From Legionella sp. PATHC032 (GTDB lineage: Bacteria > Pseudomonadota > Gammaproteobacteria > Legionellales > Legionellaceae): a DNA stretch of 64,000 nucleotides. Positions 1-8,868 of this stretch are shown here, one piece after another (the first letter of the stretch is position 1; each line of letters opens with the position of its first letter). Location: NCBI RefSeq assembly GCF_026191185.1, contig NZ_JAPHOV010000001.1:863001-927000 (forward strand), in the 5' to 3' direction. The translations under genes and the position numbers were made by a program. Under the pieces are notes generated by a model. That model was not told the origin of the DNA. It was given only the letters and a program-made list of their open reading frames with translations, and made no database searches.

Positions 1-1436
1 TGCAAGAAGCCTTGGGAGACTTTTTAATTAGTTCCTCAAGAAGATCAGAAGCTCAATTTAATTCGAGAGAATATATTTTAAGTTTTAATTCAAATTATGA
101 ATATTTTCATCAATTTGCCCGTTATTGCTATCTTATCTATAAGCTAATTACAGAAAATCATATTAATCTTATCATTATAGATACTTTTCCTCATACTAGC
201 ATCGATATTTTACTTACCCAAGCGGCCAATTACTTTAATATAAAAACGCTTTTTCTATATCAGGCGAATATACCTAATCGCTTTTTCTATTTTTCTGAAT
301 TGAAAAGTAAGAGACCTGATTTTTCTCTCTATTATTGCGATGAAGCAAGGCCTGTGAAAAATGAGGAAAGTAAATATAAAATCAATGAACCTAAGCAGCC
401 TTTTTATATGGTTGATTACTCGCATTTGTTCTATGATGAAAAGAAATTTTATGACGATATAAAATCCGTATACAGATTAGAAAAAACTAAAGGTATTTTT
501 TTCAGGATTAAAGCCCAGCTTAAACCCCAGCTTAAACCCCTTATGCAGAAGGTTAATTTCTTATTAAATCGCTTTATGCCTCGTTTATTTTCAAAGCTGT
601 ATACAAAATTATTAGAAAATCTCATCAGAAATCTTTCAAAAGATCAAACAATTAAAAACCCAGTTCATTCAGTGAAGTTGTTTGCAAAATATTTAACAAA
701 AAATTTTTATGATTTACCTAAGGCGGAAGCAGCGACTTCTGCCTTGCTCAAAAGTATTAAATACAGAACTTTTATTGAAACCTTGAATGCAATTTCTCAT
801 AAGGAAGTTGATATGCAAGTGCCATATGTTTATTTTCCTTTGAATTTTCAACCTGAATTAACTACAGAATGTTTAGGTGGCTTTTACAAGGATATCATTT
901 CGGCTATAGAGAAAATACGTGTTTTAATACCAAAGGATTGGTCAATTTATGTGAAAGAACATTGGCCACAGTTTGAATTTGCAAGAGATCCAGTTTTTTT
1001 CAAGCGCCTGCAATCAATACCTAATTTAGTTATGATAGATCGTTATTTTTCATCTCTTGATTTGATTAAAAGTTCTCAATTTGTTGCGACAGTTAACGGA
1101 ACAGCTGGTTGGGAAGCCTTACATTTAGGGAAAAATGCAGTAATTTTTGGAACCATATATTATCAAGGATTACCAGGAGCTTTTCTGTATTCGCCTGATT
1201 TAAAATTGAAAGATATTCTGCAGTTTAAAATAGATAAAGCAACACTTGAACATTCCATTAATAAACTTATTAACAGAATGGAATATGGTGTCGTTAGCTC
1301 TGATTTGTCGGCATTTGTAGAAAATTTTGATGCTTTAGAAAATGCAAAATTAGTTCGAGATTTTATTCGTAACTTTTTCTATAAGTCGGTCAAGGAAATT
1401 CATCATCATCAAGAGAATTTAATATATGAAGCTTAA
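1..1436 (+). CDS. Capsule-type polysaccharide glycosyltransferase, 5' end outside window
   Basis: The reading frame is open to the first base of the window, so the start lies upstream and at least 474 residues are present. A TTG at 12 is available but has no supporting context. The C-terminal third carries the pattern of KpsC/KpsS-like and related GT-B enzymes: an IYVKEHWPQ strand followed by VATVNGTAGWEALHLGKNAV, the region that binds the nucleotide sugar in that group. There is no signal peptide or membrane segment in the visible part, so it probably acts at the cytoplasmic face. It overlaps the next gene by 11 bases, so the two are translated together. The donor and acceptor cannot be read from the sequence. 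A phosphotransferase of the CDP-glycerol type is the main alternative. Confidence 0.7.
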   Translation, partial: QEALGDFLISSSRRSEAQFNSREYILSFNSNYEYFHQFARYCYLIYKLITENHINLIIIDTFPHTSIDILLTQAANYFNIKTLFLYQANIPNRFFYFSELKSKRPDFSLYYCDEARPVKNEESKYKINEPKQPFYMVDYSHLFYDEKKFYDDIKSVYRLEKTKGIFFRIKAQLKPQLKPLMQKVNFLLNRFMPRLFSKLYTKLLENLIRNLSKDQTIKNPVHSVKLFAKYLTKNFYDLPKAEAATSALLKSIKYRTFIETLNAISHKEVDMQVPYVYFPLNFQPELTTECLGGFYKDIISAIEKIRVLIPKDWSIYVKEHWPQFEFARDPVFFKRLQSIPNLVMIDRYFSSLDLIKSSQFVATVNGTAGWEALHLGKNAVIFGTIYYQGLPGAFLYSPDLKLKDILQFKIDKATLEHSINKLINRMEYGVVSSDLSAFVENFDALENAKLVRDFIRNFFYKSVKEIHHHQENLIYEA

Positions 1437-2352
1437 AAAAATAGATTTTTTAGAGTCTGCTGCTTATTCTGCTTGGCCTAAACGATTATTAGGTTTAGAT
1501 AATTGGCAAAAAAAGGAAAGAAATAATAATCAAATCTTAGATGAATATGAAAACTACTGGTATAAAAAGGCATTGTTGCTGTGGGGTAAATATAGCGAAT
1601 CAAGTAAAAATCTTTCATTAGGACGGTTTTTTAGGTTTCTTGATGAAGAAATAAAAAATCAAATAATTCAAAATAGCGAAATTTATGGTGTATCAAAAGA
1701 TGAACATTTAATCAGTATTAATCAAGAACTTTATATTACAAACTGGTCGACTTTAAATTCACTTTATGAAAACTTGCTTATTGATACTATAGCTAGCTAC
1801 ATCAATCAGTACCCATCATATAGTCTCGTGGAATTAGGATGTGGTACTGGAAAAAATCTTTTTGGTCTTTATCAAAAACTTCCTATAAACCAAATTATTG
1901 GCGGGGATATTTGTGAAAATGCATTAAAATTAGCGAATGCAGTTGCGAATCATTTTAATATCTCGGGCTGTTTTAAATTTTTTGATTATTACCAACAGGA
2001 TTCATTATTTAAATTAGTCGATGATGTGAATGATAAGTATATTCTTTTTACTTCTCATTCAATTGAACAAATACAATTAAGTAAAACAAATTTGGTTGAG
2101 CAAATTAGAGAGTTGAAATACAAACCTGAAATCATTATTCATTTTGAACCTATTCTTAATCCAGAGGATTCATCATTGTTTCATCAATTACAGCATAAAT
2201 ATAATAACCACAATTTATATAATTCTGATTTATTGGATACTATGCTAAGACACCAAAACAATGGTGATATTAGAATTATTGATTATAAGAAAGATGTATT
2301 GGGAACTAGTGCCTTTAATTCAACAAGTATTCTTGTTTGGCAATGCGTCTAG
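1426..2352 (+). CDS. Class I SAM-dependent methyltransferase
   Basis: A 308-residue protein with a Rossmann-type SAM-binding motif at about residues 135-148 (VELGCGTGKNLFGLY), followed by an acidic strand end (IIGGDICENAL) that would bind the SAM ribose. The N-terminal 120 residues look like a separate helical substrate domain rich in Trp and Tyr. The ATG lies inside the end of the preceding glycosyltransferase gene and has an AAGAGA ribosome site about 10 bases upstream. By context it should methylate a sugar or a sugar amine/amidine of the O-chain. That target is inference, because the fold alone does not identify it. Confidence 0.75.
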   Translation: MKLKKIDFLESAAYSAWPKRLLGLDNWQKKERNNNQILDEYENYWYKKALLLWGKYSESSKNLSLGRFFRFLDEEIKNQIIQNSEIYGVSKDEHLISINQELYITNWSTLNSLYENLLIDTIASYINQYPSYSLVELGCGTGKNLFGLYQKLPINQIIGGDICENALKLANAVANHFNISGCFKFFDYYQQDSLFKLVDDVNDKYILFTSHSIEQIQLSKTNLVEQIRELKYKPEIIIHFEPILNPEDSSLFHQLQHKYNNHNLYNSDLLDTMLRHQNNGDIRIIDYKKDVLGTSAFNSTSILVWQCV

Positions 2353-2376
2353 AATTTAACTATTTGAGAGCTTGTT

Positions 2377-3384
2377 ATGATAAAAAATTTTTTTTCGCAT
2401 GTTCCTGATTTAAATCAAAAAACTATATTAATCACTGGTGGAACAGGATCCTTTGGTGTTGTTTTCTTAAAAAGAATTATTGAACGTTTTTCTCCAAAAA
2501 AATTAATTATTTTTTCGCGGGATGAATTAAAGCAATATGAGTTGGCTATTCAATTTCCAGAGAAAAAATACCCTTTCATTCGTTATTTTATAGGAGATGT
2601 GCGTGATTATAATCGTCTCGAAATGGCTTTCCGAGACGTGGATATTGTAGTCCATGCAGCAGCCTTAAAACATGTTTCTATCGCGGAATATAATCCCTAT
2701 GAGTGTATTCATACGAATGTAATAGGTGCAGAAAATATTGTAAGAGCAGCTCTGAGAAATCAGGTAAAAAAAGTAATTGCATTATCAACTGATAAGGCGG
2801 TAAACCCCATTAATTTATATGGTGCCAGCAAATTGGCCGCAGAGAAGATCTTTGTTGCAGCAAACAATATTCGAGGAAGTGATCCTACCATTTTCTCAGT
2901 TGTGCGTTATGGAAACGTCATAGGATCTCGTGGGAGTGTGTTACCACTTTTCAGAAAATTAATTCAGGAGGGGATAAAATCCTTACCTATAACAGATCCT
3001 CGCATGACACGTTTTTGGATTACTCTTCCGCAGAGTGTAGATTTTGTATTGTCTTCAATAGCGATGATGCAAGGGGGAGAAATTTTTATTCCTAAAATCC
3101 CAAGTATGAAAATTATTGATATTGCACAATGGTTTTCAAATGATATTGATACACACACTATTGGAATTCGTCCTGGCGAAAAATTGCATGAATGGCTTTT
3201 GACAGGTGATGAATCGAGTCAGACTGTTGAGTTGCCCGATCGATATATCATTGAACCATTTTGTGAGGGTCCATACAAGTCTAATGAACAGAATCCAAGG
3301 GTAACAAAAGGATATATTTATTCAAGTGAAACCAATTCAGAATGGATTGAGCAAAGTCAATTCCAGGAGTGGTTAAATGAATGA
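2377..3384 (+). CDS. pseB: UDP-N-acetylglucosamine 4,6-dehydratase, PseB/FlaA1 type
   Basis: Extended SDR enzyme of 335 residues. It has the NAD(P) loop TGGTGSFG near residue 21, the HAAALKHV segment typical of PseB/FlaA1/CapD short forms, and the catalytic STDKAV...LYGASK stretch around residues 137-152. PseB converts UDP-GlcNAc to a 4-keto-6-deoxy sugar with C5 inversion, the first step toward pseudaminic acid. LegB-type enzymes do the related retaining reaction for legionaminic acid. The next gene is the matching aminotransferase, overlapping by 8 bases, which strongly supports this role. It lacks the membrane domain of long CapD/PglF forms, so it is cytosolic. Whether it inverts C5 cannot be decided by eye. 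Confidence 0.88.
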   Translation: MIKNFFSHVPDLNQKTILITGGTGSFGVVFLKRIIERFSPKKLIIFSRDELKQYELAIQFPEKKYPFIRYFIGDVRDYNRLEMAFRDVDIVVHAAALKHVSIAEYNPYECIHTNVIGAENIVRAALRNQVKKVIALSTDKAVNPINLYGASKLAAEKIFVAANNIRGSDPTIFSVVRYGNVIGSRGSVLPLFRKLIQEGIKSLPITDPRMTRFWITLPQSVDFVLSSIAMMQGGEIFIPKIPSMKIIDIAQWFSNDIDTHTIGIRPGEKLHEWLLTGDESSQTVELPDRYIIEPFCEGPYKSNEQNPRVTKGYIYSSETNSEWIEQSQFQEWLNE

Positions 3385-4576
3385 TTGGATTCCTTATGGT
3401 CGTCATGCAATTGATGAAACTGATATAAAAGCCGTTATAAATGTTTTAAAAAGTGATTGGCTTACATGTGGCCCGGCAGTTGAGCAATTTGAAAATAAAA
3501 TATGTGAAGTGACACAAGCTGATTATGCTGTTGCATGTTCTAATGGGACTACTGCATTGCATCTTGCTCTTCTAGCGCTTGATATTAAAAAAGGGGATCA
3601 GGTTATTGTTCCAGCTATTACTTTTCTTGCAACAGCAAATGCTGTGCGTTATGTTGATGCGGAAGTCATTTTTGCTGATGTGGACCCGGAAACTGGTTTG
3701 ATGACAGCGGAAACGTTGGAAACAGCTATTCGAAATTCAGAGTCCAGAGATGATATAAAAGCATTAATCAATGTGCATTTTGCAGGTCAATGTGAAAATT
3801 TAGAAGAAATTGCGGCAGTTGCCAAAAAATATAACCTAAAAATAGTGGATGACTCTGCACATGCCATAGGGACAAATTATGTTAACAATGAAGGAGTGAT
3901 TAGTCCAATTGGGTCGGGTCTGTATTGTGATCTGGCTACTTTCTCATTTCATCCGGTTAAAACAATAGCTCTTGGAGAAGGAGGAGCTATCACAACAAAA
4001 AATTCGATTTTGGCTGAAAAAGTAAGAATGTTAAGAAGTCATGGCATGATTAGAAATGAAAAGAATTGGGAGAATAAAATCCAGGCATATGATGAATATG
4101 GTAATGTTAATCCTTGGTACTATGAGATGCAGGAAATTGGATACAACTATCGTGTAACTGATATTAGTTGTGCTCTAGGCTGCAGTCAGTTACAAAAAAT
4201 AGACAATTTCAAGGATGCACGTCAAAAAATTGTTAACTATTATGATGAGCATTTTAAGAATAGTTATTTTCAGGGGCTCAAAAAGAATATTTTTTCTCAA
4301 ACGGCTTGGCATTTATATGTACTACGTATTAATTTTAAACTTCTAAATAGAAGTAGAGCTCAGGTGATGAAGTATTTAGCCGAGCATCAAATTGGCACAC
4401 AAGTTCATTACATCCCTGTTTATCGACAACCTTATTATGAAGCAAGGTATGGAAAACAAAGTTTGCCGGGAGCGGAAGCCTATTATGAAACGTGCTTGAG
4501 TATTCCTTTATTCGTTAACCTCAGGAATGATCAACAAGAATTTATTGTTCAGAAAATAAAATCACTTACTAAGTAA
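3377..4576 (+). CDS. pseC: PLP-dependent UDP-4-keto-sugar aminotransferase, PseC type
   Basis: A 399-residue DegT/DnrJ/EryC1 family aminotransferase. The pyridoxal phosphate lysine is K195 in FSFHPVKTIALGEGG. The PLP phosphate is held by SNGTTALHLAL near residue 55, and VDDSAHAIG supplies the ring-contacting Asp. Its start opens with DWIPYGRHAIDETDI, the form usual for PseC, which aminates the 4-keto product of PseB using glutamate. AGGAG lies 7 bases upstream of the ATG, inside the end of the pseB-like gene. After it comes a 268-base gap before the amidotransferase, so transcription may restart there. LegC and WecE are the main alternatives in the same family. Confidence 0.87.
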   Translation: MNDWIPYGRHAIDETDIKAVINVLKSDWLTCGPAVEQFENKICEVTQADYAVACSNGTTALHLALLALDIKKGDQVIVPAITFLATANAVRYVDAEVIFADVDPETGLMTAETLETAIRNSESRDDIKALINVHFAGQCENLEEIAAVAKKYNLKIVDDSAHAIGTNYVNNEGVISPIGSGLYCDLATFSFHPVKTIALGEGGAITTKNSILAEKVRMLRSHGMIRNEKNWENKIQAYDEYGNVNPWYYEMQEIGYNYRVTDISCALGCSQLQKIDNFKDARQKIVNYYDEHFKNSYFQGLKKNIFSQTAWHLYVLRINFKLLNRSRAQVMKYLAEHQIGTQVHYIPVYRQPYYEARYGKQSLPGAEAYYETCLSIPLFVNLRNDQQEFIVQKIKSLTK

Positions 4577-4750
4577 CATTATATTACTGGTATAAATAAT
4601 GCCGCTATTACAGTGGGGAAAAGTAAATAGTTGTAATTTTATTAAAACAATTTTAATTAAAATTTAGTTTAGTTATTTATAATAAAGCAGGATTTTATAA
4701 ACAGCTTATTGAAGTTTGTAAGAGCGATAGGGCAAAGTTAATATGGCTAT

Positions 4751-4797
4751 AACCCTTGAAGCATAGCTTAAAAACTATGGATTTAATACATAGGGTT
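4751..4797. other. Imperfect inverted repeat in the gap upstream of the amidotransferase
   Basis: The 268-base gap between the aminotransferase and the amidotransferase is very AT-rich and has no convincing reading frame. It contains a nested inverted repeat, AACCCT with AGGGTT outside and CATAG with CTATG inside. It could be an attenuator or a leftover of a mobile element. It lacks the T-run of a standard terminator and its role is unknown. Confidence 0.3.
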
Positions 4798-4844
4798 TAT
4801 GGCAAATAATCAAGGCAAGTGAATATTTTAGGAGAATCTATTTA

Positions 4845-6146
4845 ATGATTACATATCCAGGAGAAATTAACTTTTCCCAATATAAGCTTGGTAGTAAACC
4901 AGAAGAAGCATTTTATGGTTTGCCGAATGAGGTGATGTTTTGCAAAAAATGCACCTATAGTAATCAAAAGCCTAATTCTGAAAAAGAATACAAACACACG
5001 ATTGACGCGAAGAAGCCGACTATCAATTTTGATGAAGAAGGTGTTTGTTCAGCATGCCGAGTAGCGGAGAAGAAAAAGGCGGTGGATTGGGATCAAAGAA
5101 AGAGGGAATTAAAAGAGTTATGTGATAAATATCGGAGCAAGACGGGGCATTACGATTGCCTTATTCCTGGTTCAGGCGGGAAGGACAGTTTTTACACGGC
5201 GTACATGTTGAAATATGAATATGGAATGAATCCCTTGACAGTGACTTGGGCTCCCCATATTTATACGTCCTGGGGGTGGAATAATTTCCAGGCATGGATA
5301 CATGCCGGATTTGACAATTATCTGTTTACTCCCAATGGTCAAGTGCATAGATTGCTTACCAGATTAGCACTGGAAAAGTTATATCACCCGTTTCAACCAT
5401 TTATTCTTGGTCAAATGTACTATCCGCCAAAAATTGCAATGGATTTGAATATACCATTGGTGTTTTATGGAGAGAATCCATCAGAATATGGTAATAATGC
5501 CAAGGAAAATGAAAAAGCGACGAAGGACATCAGTTATTTCACGGCGAATGATATTTCCAATATTTATCTTTCTGGGATATCAGCGCTTGAGTTGAAGGAA
5601 GAGTTTGGTTTAACTGAAGTAGAGCTACAGCCATATATACCACCTAATCCCAACAGACTTGTTGAGAAAAAGATAGAGGTACAATATCTGGGATATTATT
5701 TACCTTGGCATCCGCAAGAGTGTTATTACTTTGCTGTAAATCATGGTGGATTTACCCCTTCTCCTGAGCGGACAGCGGGTACCTATAGTAAATACAGTGG
5801 CATAGACGATAAGATTGATGATTTGCACTACTACACCACCTTTATCAAATTTGGAATTGGTCGAGCCACTTACGACAGTTCTCAGGAAATTCGTAATGGG
5901 GAGTTAGTCCGTGAGGAGGGAGTTGCTTTAGTAAGGCGTTTTGATGGTGAATACCCGCAGCGTTTTGAAAAGGAAAATTTTGAATATTTAAGCATTGATT
6001 CAAAAAAATTACCTATAGCGGCTAAGCAATTTGAGCAACCTAAAATGGATAGGGAATATTTTGAGAGATTGACTAATCATTTTAGATCACCGCATCTTTG
6101 GGCTTTTGATAATGGACAGTGGGTATTAAGGCATCAGGTTTTTTAG
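4845..6146 (+). CDS. N-acetyl-sugar amidotransferase, PseA/WbpG-like
   Basis: A 433-residue PP-loop ATP pyrophosphatase. The nucleotide loop is PGSGGKDSF at about residues 108-116. Two zinc-type cysteine pairs precede it (CKKC at about 30 and CSAC at about 67), as in PseA, WbpG and LnmY-type enzymes. Members adenylate an N-acetyl group on a sugar and replace its oxygen with ammonia, giving an acetamidino (acetimidoyl) group. Legionaminic acid in L. pneumophila LPS is known to carry such a group, which fits. WbpG-like enzymes normally receive ammonia from HisH/HisF-like partners; none is present in this window. The ATG is preceded by TTTAGGAGAATC, a strong ribosome site. Confidence 0.85.
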   Translation: MITYPGEINFSQYKLGSKPEEAFYGLPNEVMFCKKCTYSNQKPNSEKEYKHTIDAKKPTINFDEEGVCSACRVAEKKKAVDWDQRKRELKELCDKYRSKTGHYDCLIPGSGGKDSFYTAYMLKYEYGMNPLTVTWAPHIYTSWGWNNFQAWIHAGFDNYLFTPNGQVHRLLTRLALEKLYHPFQPFILGQMYYPPKIAMDLNIPLVFYGENPSEYGNNAKENEKATKDISYFTANDISNIYLSGISALELKEEFGLTEVELQPYIPPNPNRLVEKKIEVQYLGYYLPWHPQECYYFAVNHGGFTPSPERTAGTYSKYSGIDDKIDDLHYYTTFIKFGIGRATYDSSQEIRNGELVREEGVALVRRFDGEYPQRFEKENFEYLSIDSKKLPIAAKQFEQPKMDREYFERLTNHFRSPHLWAFDNGQWVLRHQVF

Positions 6147-6323
6147 TGCCTTAAGATTAAGAAGATGCTCTTTAGTCTCGACATTCTGCGGCTTATCTGC
6201 AGGATGTAGGGATAATAAAAAATTTATGGATTCCTCGAACAAACCGTGGAATGCAGGCAAAGAAAGAGTAAAAACATAGTTTACTTCTCCAATGCCTTTG
6301 TTACAAAATATCAAGGACAAGAG

Positions 6324-7058
6324 TTGATTAATCATTTCAATAAGCCAAGCATTTTGGCAATTATTCCAGCACGAGGGGGATCGAAGAGATTGCCCCGTAA
6401 AAATACATTGAATTTAAGAGGTAAACCTTTGCTGGTGCATACTATACTTGCTGCCAGTCATTGTGATTTAATTACTGATGTTGTGGTATCAACTGAAGAT
6501 GATTTAATTTGTGAGATAGCTCTTGATGCGGGGGTAAGCGTTATCAATAGACCATTGGAATTAGCTGGTGACAAAGTGTCCAATGAGTTTGTTGTAAAAC
6601 ATGTAATAGAAACATTCAGTGAAACTGATTATTTCCCTGATTATATTGTCTTGTTACAACCCACTTCTCCTCTAAGAACCGATTTACATTTACAACAATG
6701 CCTGGCGCAATTTTTAGCCTCTGAGATGAAGAGCGTTATGAGTGTTTGCAAGGTTGAACACCATCCCGGGAAGTGCGTTCGAATCAAAGATAATGAGGTT
6801 TTACCCTTCACTTGTATAGAAGATGTCGAAAGAAGAATTCAGGACCTGGAAGAAGTATATAGGCAAAATGGAGCAATTTACGCTTTAAAAACAATGGATT
6901 TTCTTGAGCAATTAAAATTTTATCAGACTCCTTGCCTACCCTATGTGATGAGTATGGAAGACAGTATTGATGTTGATAACAAGCTTGATTTGCAATTTTG
7001 TGAATTTTTGCTTTCGGAAAAAGAAAAACACGATAAGGTTAATAATCATGTCTGCTAA
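6324..7058 (+). CDS. CMP-nonulosonate cytidylyltransferase (NeuA/PseF/LegF family)
   Basis: The nucleotide-binding signature AIIPARGGSKRLPRKN sits at the start, followed by VVVSTEDD and LLQPTSPLR, all diagnostic of acylneuraminate cytidylyltransferases. It would couple CTP to a sialic-acid-like sugar made by the NeuB-type synthase two genes downstream. No ATG is available in frame. I chose TTG at 6324 because CAAGGACAAGAG lies just before it and because it leaves the usual short lead into the motif. GTG at 6246 is possible and would add 26 residues. The end overlaps the next methyltransferase by 11 bases. A second enzyme of this family is encoded at 26830-27543, so two CMP-sugars may be made. 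Confidence 0.85.
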   Translation: MINHFNKPSILAIIPARGGSKRLPRKNTLNLRGKPLLVHTILAASHCDLITDVVVSTEDDLICEIALDAGVSVINRPLELAGDKVSNEFVVKHVIETFSETDYFPDYIVLLQPTSPLRTDLHLQQCLAQFLASEMKSVMSVCKVEHHPGKCVRIKDNEVLPFTCIEDVERRIQDLEEVYRQNGAIYALKTMDFLEQLKFYQTPCLPYVMSMEDSIDVDNKLDLQFCEFLLSEKEKHDKVNNHVC

Positions 7059-7761
7059 CTATCAAAATTTTCAACATTACATCACGGAGGGATGGTCAAA
7101 AAATCCCAAGGAAATTTTTAAATTCCTTGATTTCTTTATTTCCCAAGAAAAAAGGAATGCATCCATTTCTTTGCTCGATGTAGGTTGTGCTACTGGTGAA
7201 TTAATCTATTTTCTTTCTGATCGCTATCCCCAATTCCGCTATACAGGAATTGATGTTTTTGATGATTTGATAGCACAGTGCAAAAGATTACAACCGGATA
7301 AAGAATTTTTGAAGGCTTCAATTCTGGAGTTACCTGATAGTTTACACCATCAATTTGATATTATTACTGTAGTTGGGGTTATGTCTATTTTTGATGAATC
7401 GGAATTACAAATATTTTTCTCCAATTTATTTAAGGCTTGCCGACCCGGCGCAACAATTTATATATTGTCACCCTTCAACGAATTTGGCGTCGATTGTGAA
7501 ATAACTCATAGAAAAAGAAAGAAAGGTGTCAAAGGAGAGTGGGAAAAAGGGTGGAATGTATTTAGCAAGGAAACCATTGGAGAATTGATACAAAACCAAT
7601 GCAATCAATGGAGCTTTCATCCTTTCAGAATTCATTTTGATTTAAAACCCAAAGAAGATCCAGTTCGGACCTGGACTATGAGAACTGAAACAAATGAAAG
7701 ACAACTTACTAATGGTTTAAAGCTATTAATTGATCACTATTTATTAAAAATATCACTCTAA
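7048..7761 (+). CDS. Class I SAM-dependent methyltransferase
   Basis: A 237-residue methyltransferase when started at the ATG at 7048, which has AAGG upstream and lies inside the end of the cytidylyltransferase gene. Motif I is LLDVGCATGELIYFL at about residues 39-53, followed by YTGIDVFDDLI. The C-terminal half, with WEKGWNVFSKETI and PVRTWTMRTETNERQLTNG, closely parallels the protein at 17558-18307 (WEMGWNTYSRQTL and PMRTWTIKTAAKPRQLING). The two are clear paralogs of a family I do not recognise by name. Placement between the CMP-transferase and the NeuB-type gene suggests methylation of the nonulosonate or its amidine. Confidence 0.75.
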   Translation: MSANYQNFQHYITEGWSKNPKEIFKFLDFFISQEKRNASISLLDVGCATGELIYFLSDRYPQFRYTGIDVFDDLIAQCKRLQPDKEFLKASILELPDSLHHQFDIITVVGVMSIFDESELQIFFSNLFKACRPGATIYILSPFNEFGVDCEITHRKRKKGVKGEWEKGWNVFSKETIGELIQNQCNQWSFHPFRIHFDLKPKEDPVRTWTMRTETNERQLTNGLKLLIDHYLLKISL

Positions 7762-7779
7762 ATTTATGAGGATACTATT

Positions 7780-8868
7780 GTGGAAAGAGAATTTAAACTT
7801 GGGAATTTTAATGTCAGTACTCAATGCCCACCAATTTTTTTAGCTGAAGTTGGCAGTTATTTCAATGGTGATTATCAACTTGCCAAAAACATGGTTGAAT
7901 CGATTATAAAAGCAAGCGCGATGGTTCCAAAACAACCTGTTGTCCTAAAAACAGAAATTTTAAATGATCCTGAAATTTGTCTTCCCAGTGATCTTTTGGA
8001 AACTTATACTTCCAAAGATGGTCAAGTTAAAAAAGAGAATTATAGAGAGCTGATTGAGCGTAAGGCGATGCCTTTGGAAAAATATGAACAATTATTCTCT
8101 ATTGTTAGAAAGGCATCCATGCCGTTTATAGTGTCTGTATATGATTTTACTGCAGTAGATTTTGCAACTCAGCACGGTGCCTGTGCGTTAAAAATTGCAT
8201 CTGCTAACATAGTACATATCCCTTTAATTCGTTACGCAGCACAAAAAGGCTTGCCTTTACTTATTGATACGGGCAGATCAACTATTGCTGAAGTATTTAA
8301 TGCGGTCAATACGGCACGAGTTGCTAGTTGTGAAGATATTATTATTCAACACAGCCCTGATGGGCATCCTGCGTTACCTGAAGCACATAATCTCAGGCTT
8401 TTACAAACTTATTCGCGGGCATTTAATCTCCCTGTTGGTTTGTCTGATCACCATAATGGTCTGGAAATGTTGTATGTCTCTGTTGCATTAGGCGCTTCAA
8501 TTTTGGAAAAAGGGGTTCATGTATATCCTGAGGAGCTTGATCAAGATATTTCTCATTCGATGAGTCTGGATGACTTACCTGATGTTTTGCAAAAAGTATA
8601 CGATGTTTGGGAATCTTTGGGTAGCACTGAGCGTAATCCAAGACAGCAAATCAAAGGGGTGATTGGTAGCTCACAACGCCAATGTGTTGTAGCAAAAAGA
8701 GATATCCAGCCTGGTGAAACACTTTCATTAGATAATGTAAGATTTGCTTTTCCATGTCTAGGTATACCTGTACAACACTGGGATTTAGTTAATGGAAGTT
8801 GTTTTACTTCATCAGTAAAAGCAGATAAACCCATTCAATGGTCTGATATTAAAAGAAATGATTCTTAA
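7780..8868 (+). CDS. NeuB-family nonulosonic acid synthase with SAF domain
   Basis: A 362-residue protein with two domains. The first 290 residues form the NeuB TIM barrel, with an early FLAEVGSYFNGD strand and KIASANIVHIPLIRYAA where NeuB proteins carry KIAS and the phosphoenolpyruvate site. The last 65 residues form an antifreeze-like SAF domain starting at VVAKRDIQPGETLSLDNVRF. The family condenses phosphoenolpyruvate with a 6-carbon amino sugar to give a 9-carbon acid (sialic, legionaminic or pseudaminic). The usual STGMA is replaced by DTGRST, and an Asp-rich lead KTEILNDPEICLPSD is longer than usual, so this is a divergent member. The start is GTG, with GAGGA 8 bases before. It overlaps the kinase gene by 11 bases. 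Confidence 0.82.
   Translation: MEREFKLGNFNVSTQCPPIFLAEVGSYFNGDYQLAKNMVESIIKASAMVPKQPVVLKTEILNDPEICLPSDLLETYTSKDGQVKKENYRELIERKAMPLEKYEQLFSIVRKASMPFIVSVYDFTAVDFATQHGACALKIASANIVHIPLIRYAAQKGLPLLIDTGRSTIAEVFNAVNTARVASCEDIIIQHSPDGHPALPEAHNLRLLQTYSRAFNLPVGLSDHHNGLEMLYVSVALGASILEKGVHVYPEELDQDISHSMSLDDLPDVLQKVYDVWESLGSTERNPRQQIKGVIGSSQRQCVVAKRDIQPGETLSLDNVRFAFPCLGIPVQHWDLVNGSCFTSSVKADKPIQWSDIKRNDS

Noticed and set aside
6126-6335. 69-codon minus-strand frame between amidotransferase and cytidylyltransferase genes
   Set aside because: There is no homology or ribosome site, and it overlaps the end of the plus-strand gene and the possible upstream start of the next.
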